Counted from the stretch's first letter, positions 42,393 to 53,181 are shown. The stretch is 64,000 nt of DNA from Putridiphycobacter sp965230485 (GCA_965230485.1 CBDDLA010000001.1:2790001-2854000), one strand, 5' to 3'. Program-made: numbers and translations. The notes: generated by a model not told the origin, from the letters alone.

Positions 42393-44798
42393 ATGAGATT
42401 TTTACAACAACGTGCACTCCTCATTGTATGCGGATTATTCATTAATTCGCAAAGTTATTGTCAATTATTAACATCAACTAACCAATCTGCAGCACAACTA
42501 GTACAAAATGTTTTAGTTGGGAACGGTGTAACTGCAACAAATATAAGTTTTAGCGGAGGCGCAAATGCAATTGGATCCTTTAATGCAACCAATACCAACT
42601 TAGGTTTAGGCTCTGGTATTATTCTTACCACTGGTACTGTATTATCTGGAACTGGTCTGTTTGGTAGTCAAGAAGGTCCTCACGGCCCTAATAATAAAGC
42701 TAATGCCGGGATGGATAATGGTTCGGGTGGCAATCAGCAGTTATCTGCTATTGCTGGTTTAGATACCTATAATGCAACTATTCTGGAATTTGATTTTGTT
42801 CCAAATAGTGACAGCATCAAATTTAAATATGTTTTTGGTTCAGAAGAGTACCCAGAATTTGTTAATCAGGGTTTTAATGATGTTTTCGCTTTTTTTATTA
42901 CTGGTCCAGGTTTTGGAGGACCATACAATATGGCTACTATTCCAGGAACTGGAGGTACGCCTGTAACTATTGATAATGTTAATGCGAATACGAACTCGAC
43001 CTATTTTGTTGATAATGGAAACGGTACAACTGCTCCACAAAACGCTTCTTCAACTTATATTCAATATGATGGTTTTACAACGATTATTGAAGCAAGGGCT
43101 AAAGTTCAATGTGGTGAAACTTATCACTTAAAATTAGCCATAGCTGACGTAGGAGATCCAGAATTCGATTCTGGAATATTTCTTGAAGCAAATTCATTAA
43201 CGAGTCCAGAACCTGTCTCAATGTCTTCATCATTAACAAATAATATTTTTGGTAATCCAAAGATTTTGGCAGAAAGTTGCGAAACAGCAACAATAACAGT
43301 TAGGAGAGACCCATCTCAAGTGGGGCAGTCGTTAAGCATTCCTTTAAGCACATCAGGAACAGCGACCGAAGGAGTTGATTATTCTGTTGTTCCTCAAAAC
43401 ATAGTATTTGCGCCTGGACAAACTGCGGTTACCTTTACTATTGATGCTTTTATTGATAATATATTTGAAAACGACGAAACGATAATATTAACTTTGGATC
43501 AACCCGATCCATGTGGAAACAGTAACTTAATTGAGCTTGATTTGATTATCAAAGAAGTTCCTGAATTAAATGCCCAATTATCAACTGATACAATTTTTTG
43601 TACGGGAGATATTGTAACACTTACGCCATCTGTGAGCGGCGGAGCAAATTTGTATTCTTACAATTGGAGCACTGGAGCGACTTCGCAAAGTATTAGTGTT
43701 TCACCTACCGTTACCACATCATACTCTGTTACCGTATCTGATAATTGTAACAGTACACCAGTTACTCAGACAGCCAATGTATTTGTGCCTATTTATGATC
43801 CATTTGTATTAAATGCAAGTAATGATACTGCTCTACTTTGTCCTAATTCTCGAGCGACATTAAATGCTTCTGTTGAGGGAGGCTCAGGCTCTAATGTCTT
43901 TACCTGGACAAACGGAGATGATATTTTAAACGCTAATGACGATCAAAGTATAGAAGTGTCTCCATTCTTTACAACTACTTATAATGTGGAGGTGACCAAT
44001 CTTTGCAATGATACTCTGGATAAAGATATTACGGTTACCATTTTAACAGACGTGCTTAAAGTGTTAACCATTGATGAGCAGGTAATTTGTAAAGGTGATG
44101 AGGTTGAGATTTGGGCAGAAGGCCTAGGAGGGCTAGGTGGTTATACTTATTACTGGACACATTCTGGAGAAACAACAAATAGCATATTGGTTAGCCCTAC
44201 CGAAAATACAACCTATGAAGTGCTTGTTGCAGATAGCTGTCAAACTTATCTCATTAAAGGGCAGGTAGATGTAAGACTTACCTTCCCCAGAGCTAGCTTT
44301 AGTGTTGCAAGTACAAATTTAACTGAAGGTTTGCCAATTCAATTTAGAAATAGTTCCAGAGATGGTGTTTCATGGGAATGGGACTTTGGAAATGGTGAAA
44401 CCTCAACTGATAGAGTACCAAGTACAACATATGCTGAAGAGGGAGAGTACTTAGTGCAACAGATTGTAATCAGTGAAGCAGGCTGTAGAGATAGCATTTC
44501 GAAGTGGATTAACATAAAGCCGGAATTTTATTTTTATGCTCCTAATGCTTTTACTGCAGATAATGACAGGTATAACTCTCAATATAAAGTGAGTGTAATT
44601 GGAGAAACTAAATTTCATTTTCTGATTTATAACCGTTGGGGGGAAATAATATTTGAGAGTTTTGATCCAGATTTTTCCTGGGATGGAACTTACAGAGGGA
44701 GTGAGGTTCCAGTTGGCGTCTATGTTTACAAGGCTAAAATTTCTGATTTGCAGGAAGTAAGGCGAAGCTTTGAAGGATTTATTACTGTTTTAAAATAA
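42393..44798 (+). CDS. Choice-of-anchor L / Calx-beta / PKD adhesin-like protein, T9SS type B
   Basis: 801 residues. Signal peptide 1-24 (SYCQ), a choice-of-anchor L domain (about 25-270, VFGSEEYPEFVNQGFND), a Calx-beta domain (about 300-385, ATEGVDYSVVPQNIVFAPGQ), Ig-like repeats with SYNWSTGAT and TTSYSV blocks (about 390-625), a PKD domain (WEWDFGNGETS) and a gliding-motility type B C-terminal domain (PNAFTADNDRYN, FLIYNRWGEIIFES, VPVGVYVYKA). It is a large surface protein, likely adhesive or used in gliding. It may head a short operon with the next gene, 27 bases later. Confidence 0.92.
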   Translation: MRFLQQRALLIVCGLFINSQSYCQLLTSTNQSAAQLVQNVLVGNGVTATNISFSGGANAIGSFNATNTNLGLGSGIILTTGTVLSGTGLFGSQEGPHGPNNKANAGMDNGSGGNQQLSAIAGLDTYNATILEFDFVPNSDSIKFKYVFGSEEYPEFVNQGFNDVFAFFITGPGFGGPYNMATIPGTGGTPVTIDNVNANTNSTYFVDNGNGTTAPQNASSTYIQYDGFTTIIEARAKVQCGETYHLKLAIADVGDPEFDSGIFLEANSLTSPEPVSMSSSLTNNIFGNPKILAESCETATITVRRDPSQVGQSLSIPLSTSGTATEGVDYSVVPQNIVFAPGQTAVTFTIDAFIDNIFENDETIILTLDQPDPCGNSNLIELDLIIKEVPELNAQLSTDTIFCTGDIVTLTPSVSGGANLYSYNWSTGATSQSISVSPTVTTSYSVTVSDNCNSTPVTQTANVFVPIYDPFVLNASNDTALLCPNSRATLNASVEGGSGSNVFTWTNGDDILNANDDQSIEVSPFFTTTYNVEVTNLCNDTLDKDITVTILTDVLKVLTIDEQVICKGDEVEIWAEGLGGLGGYTYYWTHSGETTNSILVSPTENTTYEVLVADSCQTYLIKGQVDVRLTFPRASFSVASTNLTEGLPIQFRNSSRDGVSWEWDFGNGETSTDRVPSTTYAEEGEYLVQQIVISEAGCRDSISKWINIKPEFYFYAPNAFTADNDRYNSQYKVSVIGETKFHFLIYNRWGEIIFESFDPDFSWDGTYRGSEVPVGVYVYKAKISDLQEVRRSFEGFITVLK

Positions 44799-44825
44799 AT
44801 AGTAACTTAGCCCAGCTTCAGAATT

Positions 44826-47327
44826 ATGGGCAAAATCGTATCATTTTTCATACTCGTTCTTATTGCATTAGGCTGTGATTCGATTTCGGAAAATGAACCT
44901 TCAGTATCCGATTTTAATAAAAACGAGCAAGTTAATCCGATTAGCGCAAGCGACAACTATGCAAAGCAGATTATTCTATCATACACTAGTTCTGATATAG
45001 GAAAGATTGATTCCATTGCTGCATTTGTATTGAGCTTTAAACCAGGAGGTTTACAGTTTGACAATTGGCCAATTGAAGCAATCCAAAGTTTATATTCCAG
45101 ACTGGATACCTTAACTAATAATAAACCTCTATTTTTTGCTGATTATTTCCAAATGGTCGAAACCAGTACTTATCCGATCTGGTCTGCCAATAAGAATTTT
45201 CAAGACTCAGTGTTTTGGAAAACTTTTAACTACGCGGGAATAAATATGTTATATTTTAATGAAATAATAGCGCTAAACAAAGATTGTTCAACTTATCTTA
45301 ACACTCTTTTTGACTCTCAAAAGCTAACGCCTTGTTATAAGATTAATTTTAAAAATAAATCAATTAGCGATTTAAACTTAATTGCTGGTTCAATTCAAAA
45401 TAATAATGCCACCATTTGGTTTGATAGTATTAGGACGGATAGTTTACCATATCTGACTATAAAAAAAGACTTAAATTTAAGTGGCTTATTAATTGCGCGT
45501 CCAACGGGTAACCATTTAACGCATTTAGAAGCCGGAGCAGATATGGTAATAGTATCTCATAAATCATTATTGAAAGAAAAAGCATATCGTCAAACCAAAA
45601 ACAATAAGATATCTTTTTATAAAATTAACGATTTACAAAGGGGTTCTCATATAACGATAAGTGATTATCCTGCAAATTCATTTCTTTTGGCTAGTAAATT
45701 ACACTTACAGGTAAAATCAACTACTCTTCTAAATAACGCAAAAAAAATGCTACCGTTTCAAAAATATCGTAAAGTTTCTATTGACGAATTGATTCACCAA
45801 AAACCCAGTCAAAAAAGACAACTCTTAATAATACCAAATCTGGCGCAAGATACACTTCTTTTTAAACTTTTAAAATCTTCTAATCTGCAACATACTTTAG
45901 TCGTTTTTTCTAATCCAAAACAATTTAAAGTGCTCAGTAAAATACCTAACCTTATCTTTACTTTAGCTAATAAAAACGTATTAAAATCTATCCTTAATGG
46001 GCACATAACAATAAACGGGGATTTAATTACGGAGTCTAAAAGAAAAAGAGGTCACAAATTGATTGGGAATGGTATTATTATGTTACCAGCAGAGTATGCC
46101 TTCATTAATAGCAAAACATTAAAAAGAATTGAAAAAGAAGTAAATATAGCGATAAATGGTAAAGCCTTTCCTGGTTGTCAGGTTCTGGGTATAAAAGATA
46201 ATGTTTTAATCTATAATAAAGCATTTGGTCATACAACTTATCGTAAAGACATTGTTTTGAATGAGGAACATATATTTGATTTAGCGTCTCTTACAAAAGT
46301 ATTGTCAACCACATTAGTTGCCATGAAATTATGGGAGGACGGCTATTTCAATTTATCAGATTCAATAGGAGATTACTTGCCCGATAGTCTGTCAGATTAT
46401 TTACCAAATGGCAGTTCGATTAAGAATATAACCTTTCAAGAATTATTGATTCACCAAAGTGGTTTACCTGCAGGTTTTCCTGTAATCAACTATATGAGAA
46501 AAGCTGCGGATATTGAAAATAGATTCATGAATGGTTTTTGCGACTATCCATACGATAATTTTGAGGTTGAAGTAGCAGAAAATCTATTCTTAGAAAATGT
46601 TTTTCAGGACTCAATGTGGTTAACGCTAAATTCATTGTGGATAGAGCCTACAAAAGCCTATAATTATTCGGATGTTAATATGAATACTTTGTATTTCCTT
46701 CTAAAGAGGATTATAGATTTAAATAGACTCGCACCCCAAGATTTAAATAATGGTAACACGTTCGAAAATTATTTATACCAATTTTTTTATGAACCAATGG
46801 AGTTAATCACCACTAGATACAAGCCGCTTAAACGATTTTCTAAAGATAGAATTGTACCTACTGAAAACGACAGATTCTGGAGGAAACAATTGCTTCAGGG
46901 ACACGTACACGATCCAAATGCAGCATTATATGGAGGGATTGCAGGAAACGCAGGTCTGTTCTCTAACGCCTTTGACATAGGTATTTTGTTAACAATGTGG
47001 CAGAATGGAGGGATATTTAAGGGGAAAAGATATTTGAAACAAGAAACAATTGAAAAATTTGTGAGTACTCAACCAAACACTCACCGAGGTCTTGGTTTTA
47101 ATAAACGAACCTTTAGTAATTCTGCCTATGCTATGGCTTCTTCAGCAGATCAAAATTCATATGGTCATACAGGGTTTACAGGAACATGCTTTTGGGTAGA
47201 TCCAATGCATAAAATAAGCTACATATTTTTATCTAATCGAGTGCATCCAACTGTTTCTAATAGAATATATGAGTTCAATATTAGGACTCGGGTACATCAA
47301 GTTTTTTATGATGCCATCTTAAAATAA
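44826..47327 (+). CDS. GH3-like/beta-lactamase fusion lipoprotein
   Basis: 833 residues. Lipoprotein signal with IALGC (Cys18). Residues about 50-400 keep the shape of a GH3 N-terminal barrel (SDIGKIDSIAAF, LNLSGLLIARP, HLEAGADMVIVSH) but the usual TDALNMxG nucleophile stretch reads KKDLNLSG, so glycosidase activity is probably lost. Residues about 430-830 are a serine beta-lactamase/DD-peptidase-like domain with S488-x-x-K491 in ASLTK and H781-T-G in YGHTG. The fused type is known in Bacteroidota as about 1000 residues; this one is shorter. Envelope hydrolase acting on muropeptides is inferred. Confidence 0.87.
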   Translation: MGKIVSFFILVLIALGCDSISENEPSVSDFNKNEQVNPISASDNYAKQIILSYTSSDIGKIDSIAAFVLSFKPGGLQFDNWPIEAIQSLYSRLDTLTNNKPLFFADYFQMVETSTYPIWSANKNFQDSVFWKTFNYAGINMLYFNEIIALNKDCSTYLNTLFDSQKLTPCYKINFKNKSISDLNLIAGSIQNNNATIWFDSIRTDSLPYLTIKKDLNLSGLLIARPTGNHLTHLEAGADMVIVSHKSLLKEKAYRQTKNNKISFYKINDLQRGSHITISDYPANSFLLASKLHLQVKSTTLLNNAKKMLPFQKYRKVSIDELIHQKPSQKRQLLIIPNLAQDTLLFKLLKSSNLQHTLVVFSNPKQFKVLSKIPNLIFTLANKNVLKSILNGHITINGDLITESKRKRGHKLIGNGIIMLPAEYAFINSKTLKRIEKEVNIAINGKAFPGCQVLGIKDNVLIYNKAFGHTTYRKDIVLNEEHIFDLASLTKVLSTTLVAMKLWEDGYFNLSDSIGDYLPDSLSDYLPNGSSIKNITFQELLIHQSGLPAGFPVINYMRKAADIENRFMNGFCDYPYDNFEVEVAENLFLENVFQDSMWLTLNSLWIEPTKAYNYSDVNMNTLYFLLKRIIDLNRLAPQDLNNGNTFENYLYQFFYEPMELITTRYKPLKRFSKDRIVPTENDRFWRKQLLQGHVHDPNAALYGGIAGNAGLFSNAFDIGILLTMWQNGGIFKGKRYLKQETIEKFVSTQPNTHRGLGFNKRTFSNSAYAMASSADQNSYGHTGFTGTCFWVDPMHKISYIFLSNRVHPTVSNRIYEFNIRTRVHQVFYDAILK

Positions 47328-47398
47328 AGTGTACCAAAGTGAACATCAAACCGTTTATAACTTTAAAATTAAGTGTCCGAAAAAACTAACTTAGACTT

Positions 47399-47406
47399 TA
47401 CATTTG
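47399..47406 (+). promoter_or_regulatory. Possible -7 promoter element before the TPR-barrel operon
   Basis: TACATTTG fits TAnnTTTG and lies 78 bases before the ATG at 47485. No -33 TTG is seen, so this is tentative. Confidence 0.35.
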
Positions 47407-47484
47407 TTAGCTTATAATGTTAGATTTTTTAAGGAAATCATGAGTTGACATGCAGATGGTCAATTCAATGTTTAAAATAAACGA

Positions 47485-50400
47485 ATGAAATTAACTCACC
47501 TTTTCATAATCATTGTTTTTTTACTGACTACTCAGTCTGTAATTGGTCAGGTTTCAGAGAAACATCATTCTAAATATGCTAGGTTTTATAGAGCTGAAGC
47601 ATTATTCCAAAAAGATAAATATTCCGCCGCTCAATCGGAGTATGAAGGATTTATGGAAACGGTAACTGACATAAACGATCCGTTTTTTGTCAAAGCAAAA
47701 TATTATCATGCTTTATCAGCTTTAAACTTATATCATCCAACTGCAGAAAGGCTATTATTGCAATTCATAGAAGCTTATCCAGAGACAGTTTATAGAGTTA
47801 ACATCTATTTGGAATTAGGGAAGCACTATTATCAGAGAAAAAGATATGACGAAACCATTGAATGGTTTGAAAAAATTGATGCTCTGGATCTCCGCGAATT
47901 TGAAATGCCTGAGTATTATTTTAAATTAGGGTATGCCTATTTCACAGAAAGTAAGCTCAAAAAAGCAAGGAATAGTTTTTATGAAATTCTTAATATTGAA
48001 TCATCATATCAAAGTCCTGCACTATACTACTACTCACATATTTCGTACCTTGAAAAAAACTATCAGGTCGCTTTAGAAGGTTTCAATACCTTAAAAAAAG
48101 ACCCTTCGTTTAAGGAAATCGTACCCTACTATATTATTCAAATATACTATTTACAAGGAAAGTATGATGATGTTGTTTTGCTTGCGTCAGAGGTGGGTAA
48201 AAACAAAAATGAAAAGCAAAATATCGAAATGTCTAAAATGATGGGTGATTCATACTATCGCTTAGGAAAATATGACGAGGCTGTTCCTTTCTTAGAGTCA
48301 TATAATAACAAAAGTGCAACCACACGAGATGAAGATTATCAACTAGGATATGCTTATTTTAAAAGCGGTAATTTTCAGAATGCTATTCCACTTTTTGATA
48401 AAGTAACAGGATCTTCCGACCAACTAAGCCAAGTAGCGTACTATCACATTGCAGAATGCTATTTAAAGCAGGATCAATTTGTTGCATCACGAGAGGCATT
48501 TGATAGGGCTGCACAATTGAATTTTGATAAAGAAATTGAAGAAGACGCGTTGTATAATTATGCCCTGCTTTCGTACAAAATAGACTACAATCCTTTTAAT
48601 GAGGCAGTAACTGCCATGAACCGGTATTTGAATAAATATCCGAACTCAAAACATCAACAGGAAATGTATCAGTATTTGATTAATGTTTATTCAACCATGA
48701 AGAACTATAAATCAGCAATTGATTTTATGGACAAAATTCAAAATAAAAATATTCAAATAAAAAGTGCGTATCAAATGATGGCCTATAATTATGGGGTAGA
48801 GTTGTTTCAATCTGGAAAATTCGGGAAAGCAATTACGGAGTTCGAAAGGGTAAAAAAATATCCCATAGATAATCAAATGAATGCAAGAAGTTTATACTGG
48901 ATTGCTGAATCGTATTATCGAACGAGTAGATTGTCTCAGGCAATAGTTGCTTATCGCGAATTTTTAGAAGAACCTGGAGGTTATAATTTGGCGATCCATA
49001 ATGCGGCTTATTATAACATTGGTTACGCATACTATAAACAAGAAGATTATGAAAATGCCATTCAATCGTTTAGAACCTTCGCATTAGATAATAATGAAAC
49101 AAATAAGGCCAAACTAGCAGATGCATATTTGAGAATAGGCGACTCATATTTTAAAACAGAAAATGATGATGAAGCTATTTCTTATTATCAGAAAGCAGTC
49201 GATCAAAAGGGGGGGCAATTGGATTATGCTAAATTTCAAATGGGTAAATCACTTGGATATAAGCAAGATTATAACCAAAAAGCAAAAATTATGCTTGATT
49301 TAGTTCAAAATAATCCAAGCTCTAATTTTGCCATTCCCGCATTATATGAAGTTGCAGAATCTTACAGGCTAATGGATGATGATCACAATGATAAAGCGAT
49401 TCAATATTATAATCAATTGATTAGAGATTATCCTCAACATACTTTAGTTAAAGATGCCATTTTTCAAATTGGTATCCTTGATTTTAAAAATAAAAGGTAT
49501 AAAGCGGCTGAAACCCGATTTTTAAACATTTTAGAGAATTATAATGATGAAATTAAGCAGAAAGAGGCTTTGGCAAGTTTGAGAGATGTTTATAGTGCAT
49601 TAAGTCAACCTGACAAATACGTAGCTTTGGCCGAAAGGTATAATCTAACAATTAATGATAATGAAAAAGATGACTTATTCTTTGACAGTGGTTATGATTT
49701 ATACCAAGATTCTTTATGGTCTCAATCAATAACAGCGCTTAATAAATACTTGAATGAGTTTGCAAAACCTAACCATGAGTTAGAAGCTTACTTTTTAATT
49801 GCAAGATGCCAATTAAAATTAAATAACGACCAAGGTGCTGATGAAGCTTATAAAAGGATTTTAGCACAAAGTTCGAGTCGATATACTGAAGAGGCGGCGC
49901 TTTTTGTTGCTGAGCGTGCCTACGATTCTGAAAACTACATTAAAGCTGTAGAGTATTATAGCCAATTGTTATCGTCCGCTACGTTTCCTAAAAATGAGTT
50001 GATTGCTCATATTGGTTTAATGCGCTCATACACTTTTTTAGACGATTTTGCTGCTGCTAAACCTCATGCTCTGAAAGTATTAGTTGATGAAAATGCACTC
50101 AGTTTCGTAAAAACAGAAGCAAATTACGTATTGGCTAAGGCAAGTATCGCTGCCCTTGATTATAATGCGGCTAAACCATACCTTGATTACGTTGTGGACA
50201 ACTCTAATGCAGAAATTGCGGCTGAATCACAATATTATTTAGCCTATAAATTGCATCTTGAAGAGGATTATAAAGGATCCGAAAAATCGGTTAGAAAGCT
50301 TATTAAACAAAATAGTGGCTACTCTTATTGGGTGGCTAAAGCATTGATTCTTCAAGCTAAGAACTCCATTGGCTTGGATGATTTGGTTCAGGCGGAATAT

Positions 50401-50571
50401 ACTTTGAACAGTATTTTAAAAGGCTATACCATAACAGATGATGGCATTTTAGATGAAGCCAATGAGGTAATGCAAGTATTAACCGCAATGAAGAACAAGG
50501 AGAAAGATATTAGTCCTGGAGCCGAAAATACTATAGAAATTAATAACAATAATCAGAATGATGGAAACTAG
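47485..50571 (+). CDS. Large tetratricopeptide-repeat envelope protein
   Basis: 1028 residues with a signal peptide (1-22, QSVIGQ), then almost continuous TPR-like helix pairs with many LGKYxxAIxxYxKxL-type repeats such as KYDEAVPFLESYN, DYENAIQSFRTFA and NYIKAVEYYSQLL. A polar asparagine-rich tail ends it. No catalytic site. It probably acts as a periplasmic scaffold. Its stop overlaps the start of the barrel gene by 14 bases, and this TPR/barrel pair is, from memory, common in Bacteroidota without a known role. Confidence 0.88.
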   Translation: MKLTHLFIIIVFLLTTQSVIGQVSEKHHSKYARFYRAEALFQKDKYSAAQSEYEGFMETVTDINDPFFVKAKYYHALSALNLYHPTAERLLLQFIEAYPETVYRVNIYLELGKHYYQRKRYDETIEWFEKIDALDLREFEMPEYYFKLGYAYFTESKLKKARNSFYEILNIESSYQSPALYYYSHISYLEKNYQVALEGFNTLKKDPSFKEIVPYYIIQIYYLQGKYDDVVLLASEVGKNKNEKQNIEMSKMMGDSYYRLGKYDEAVPFLESYNNKSATTRDEDYQLGYAYFKSGNFQNAIPLFDKVTGSSDQLSQVAYYHIAECYLKQDQFVASREAFDRAAQLNFDKEIEEDALYNYALLSYKIDYNPFNEAVTAMNRYLNKYPNSKHQQEMYQYLINVYSTMKNYKSAIDFMDKIQNKNIQIKSAYQMMAYNYGVELFQSGKFGKAITEFERVKKYPIDNQMNARSLYWIAESYYRTSRLSQAIVAYREFLEEPGGYNLAIHNAAYYNIGYAYYKQEDYENAIQSFRTFALDNNETNKAKLADAYLRIGDSYFKTENDDEAISYYQKAVDQKGGQLDYAKFQMGKSLGYKQDYNQKAKIMLDLVQNNPSSNFAIPALYEVAESYRLMDDDHNDKAIQYYNQLIRDYPQHTLVKDAIFQIGILDFKNKRYKAAETRFLNILENYNDEIKQKEALASLRDVYSALSQPDKYVALAERYNLTINDNEKDDLFFDSGYDLYQDSLWSQSITALNKYLNEFAKPNHELEAYFLIARCQLKLNNDQGADEAYKRILAQSSSRYTEEAALFVAERAYDSENYIKAVEYYSQLLSSATFPKNELIAHIGLMRSYTFLDDFAAAKPHALKVLVDENALSFVKTEANYVLAKASIAALDYNAAKPYLDYVVDNSNAEIAAESQYYLAYKLHLEEDYKGSEKSVRKLIKQNSGYSYWVAKALILQAKNSIGLDDLVQAEYTLNSILKGYTITDDGILDEANEVMQVLTAMKNKEKDISPGAENTIEINNNNQNDGN

Positions 50572-52273
50572 GAACATATTAATTTGTTTGTGGTGGTTAT
50601 TACTCATCCCTACTTTGGTATTTGGTCAGCCGAATAATACAACAACAACCGATATCATATTTGATGCTGAAAGAATCGTTTCACCATCATACAGAATTTC
50701 TGAAAATCCTCAGATTATTGACACTGTTATTCCATTACCCACTTTTACCTATCCACTTTTAGTGAAAAATATGGAAACTCAAATTTTTGTAGACGATATT
50801 ACGGCTTCAAGAATTCAAATTATACCAAAATTACCAAAATTATATCCAGGATATGTAAAACTAGGTCTAGGTAACTATACTATGCCTCTCGGAGAAGTTT
50901 ATTATAATGCCACTAGAAATAGAAAATATAATTATGGAGTGCATGCGAATCATTTATCCTCATTTGGTAAATTAAAAGGATACGCACCTAGTCAGTTTGA
51001 CCAAACTACCAGTAAATTGTTTGGAGACTTTTTCCTTCAAAATCATGAGCTAAATACAGCATTCAATTTCTTGAATCATGGTTATCATTATTATGGCATT
51101 GAGAATGATTCTATTCCAAAGGATTCTTTACGAAACAGAGTTGGTGCCTACAAAGGATCGGTTAGGTTTTCAAATGCACCAAGTAGGGATAGCGCAAAAT
51201 TATTGTATAATGCTTATTCCAATTACCAGTTCTTTCATGAATTTAATCAAGATTCGCTTAAATTAGGGACTAGAAATGTAAGGGAAAACACCATTGATTT
51301 TGGTGCTATTTTCAAATATAAATATCAAGAGAATTGGTTCGCTTTTCAAGCTGATTTTTTACTAAATTATTATAAATATGGAGAAGGTGATACTTCAGTG
51401 GCATTAGTAAATAGAAGAGAATCCAGGAATAATATTATCAGTTTAAAACCGAGTATTACAACCTTTCAATTTAAAGATAAATTGAAAGCTGAAGTTGGAT
51501 TAGATCTAAATTTTGATATTCACGCAGATAATATTTTTAAACCAGTACCTATCATCAACGCGCAATACGATTTATTAAAAGGAATTCTGATTCCATATGC
51601 TGGAATCGGTGGTGATTTGACCCAAAACTCTTTCTATCTGCTTAATAGAACAAATCCTTTCATTATTTCTTCATTAGATTTGAAAAATCGCAGAGAGTTT
51701 TCGGTTTATACCGGACTGAAAGGAAGTTTCTCTAAACGTGTATCTTATAATGCAATGATTCATATGACTAACTATACAGACTATGCACTGTTTGTAAACG
51801 ATACTATTTTCTCAGATATGTACAAGTTTAATGTTGTATATGATGATATTAGAGTTACAGGGTTTAGGGGAAGCGTAACATATCAAAAAGATGAAAAACT
51901 AAAAATAGATGGATATACGTCTCTAAATAGGTATGCTGTTGATGTTGAAGAATTTGCATGGCATCTACCAGAAATAGTTATAGGGCTAAGAGGGAACTAT
52001 AATTTATTCGATAAAATATATGTAAAGGCAGACGTTAATCTTCAAGGCGGAAGAAAAAGTCCAGGAGGTATCTTTCAACCAGCCAATAATGAAGATAGCA
52101 AATATAACCTTGGTTTTATTAATGATATTAATCTGGAAGGTGAGTATCGTTATAACAAAAGAGTTTCTGCATTTATTCAATTTAATAATATTGCGGGTCA
52201 ACGTTATTTTAGATGGTACAACTATCCAGTTCAGCGTTTTCAGGTACTCGGTGGCATCACTTTCAGTTTTTAA
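50558..52273 (+). CDS. Outer-membrane beta-barrel protein (TonB-receptor-like, no plug)
   Basis: 571 residues. Signal peptide 1-24 (LVFGQ), then a short N-terminal linker and about 20-22 amphipathic strands with aromatic ends (YVKLGLGNYTMPLGEVYYN, YNKRVSAFIQFNNI, QVLGGITFSF), ending in Phe as required for barrel insertion. There is no TonB plug domain, so it is not a standard receptor. The start is set by the ATGATG at 50558, inside the end of the TPR gene. Confidence 0.85.
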   Translation: MMETRNILICLWWLLLIPTLVFGQPNNTTTTDIIFDAERIVSPSYRISENPQIIDTVIPLPTFTYPLLVKNMETQIFVDDITASRIQIIPKLPKLYPGYVKLGLGNYTMPLGEVYYNATRNRKYNYGVHANHLSSFGKLKGYAPSQFDQTTSKLFGDFFLQNHELNTAFNFLNHGYHYYGIENDSIPKDSLRNRVGAYKGSVRFSNAPSRDSAKLLYNAYSNYQFFHEFNQDSLKLGTRNVRENTIDFGAIFKYKYQENWFAFQADFLLNYYKYGEGDTSVALVNRRESRNNIISLKPSITTFQFKDKLKAEVGLDLNFDIHADNIFKPVPIINAQYDLLKGILIPYAGIGGDLTQNSFYLLNRTNPFIISSLDLKNRREFSVYTGLKGSFSKRVSYNAMIHMTNYTDYALFVNDTIFSDMYKFNVVYDDIRVTGFRGSVTYQKDEKLKIDGYTSLNRYAVDVEEFAWHLPEIVIGLRGNYNLFDKIYVKADVNLQGGRKSPGGIFQPANNEDSKYNLGFINDINLEGEYRYNKRVSAFIQFNNIAGQRYFRWYNYPVQRFQVLGGITFSF

Positions 52274-52334
52274 ATAGAGGTTAAGGTAAGTTTGGCTTCA
52301 AATTTGGTTGTATCTTAGTAAAAAAGAAGCGGTC

Positions 52335-53159
52335 ATGAAATGGAAGTTTTTATGTTTAATATTGAGCTTGAATTTAATTTTCGAAGCAAATGCGCAAATG
52401 ATCAAAATTGGAAAGATTGATTCAATTGCTTCAAAACTAACTACATTTTCTGTTGATAATTTGGGAAATATTTATTTGTGTCACCAAGATGTGATTACCA
52501 AGCTTAGTCCTAGCTTTGACACCTTGTTTTCAGCCTCTCTAAAATCCCATTTCCCAACTTTTATTCAAGCGGTTAAAAACTTCAGAATTTTAACATTCGA
52601 TCAAGAAAGAGGCGTGGTACAATTTTTAGATAATACATTAACACCACTAGGTGCAAGCTTAAATTTATTTGATTTAAATCTGGTACAGCCAATACATGTA
52701 TGTGAGTCTTTTAATGGTAATTCCTTTTGGGTTTTAGATGCAGGGACATTACGCTTGTTAAAGATAAGTGAGAATTTTAAAGTGATCCTTGAAATTGAAA
52801 ATTTAAGTTTTTTAGCAGAGTTTACTAAGCACACAAGTCAGATGTTTGAACACAATGACTTATTATACCTTGTAGTTCCAAATGAATTTATGATGATTTT
52901 TGATGCGTTTGGGACACTGATTCAAAAATATCCAATTAATTCCGATTGGCTTTACTTGTACCAAAATGCTATTTTGCAGTATCAATATCCTAATTTTGGT
53001 TTTATAAATAAACTAAGCTTTGATGAAACGAAGGCGTGCTACTGGCCAATAAAGAACTTGCTCGCCTTCCAAATTACTAATAAATTCCTTTACGCGTTAA
53101 GTGAAAACGGTTTTTATAAGGGTGTAATTAATCAATCAACACCGTCAAAAAATAAGTAA
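52335..53159 (+). CDS. Secreted protein of unknown function, propeller-like
   Basis: 274 residues from the ATG at 52335; a TTG 27 bases upstream is less likely because the signal peptide (MKWKFLCLILSLNLIFEANAQ) begins at the ATG. The mature part has repeated strands (FSVDNLGNIYLCHQDVITKLSP, GNSFWVLDAGTLRLLKIS) similar to six-bladed propeller proteins. No catalytic motif. It may belong to the TPR-barrel operon, 62 bases upstream. Confidence 0.7.
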   Translation: MKWKFLCLILSLNLIFEANAQMIKIGKIDSIASKLTTFSVDNLGNIYLCHQDVITKLSPSFDTLFSASLKSHFPTFIQAVKNFRILTFDQERGVVQFLDNTLTPLGASLNLFDLNLVQPIHVCESFNGNSFWVLDAGTLRLLKISENFKVILEIENLSFLAEFTKHTSQMFEHNDLLYLVVPNEFMMIFDAFGTLIQKYPINSDWLYLYQNAILQYQYPNFGFINKLSFDETKACYWPIKNLLAFQITNKFLYALSENGFYKGVINQSTPSKNK

Positions 53160-53181
53160 GTAAACCGCAATCTTTAATTTA

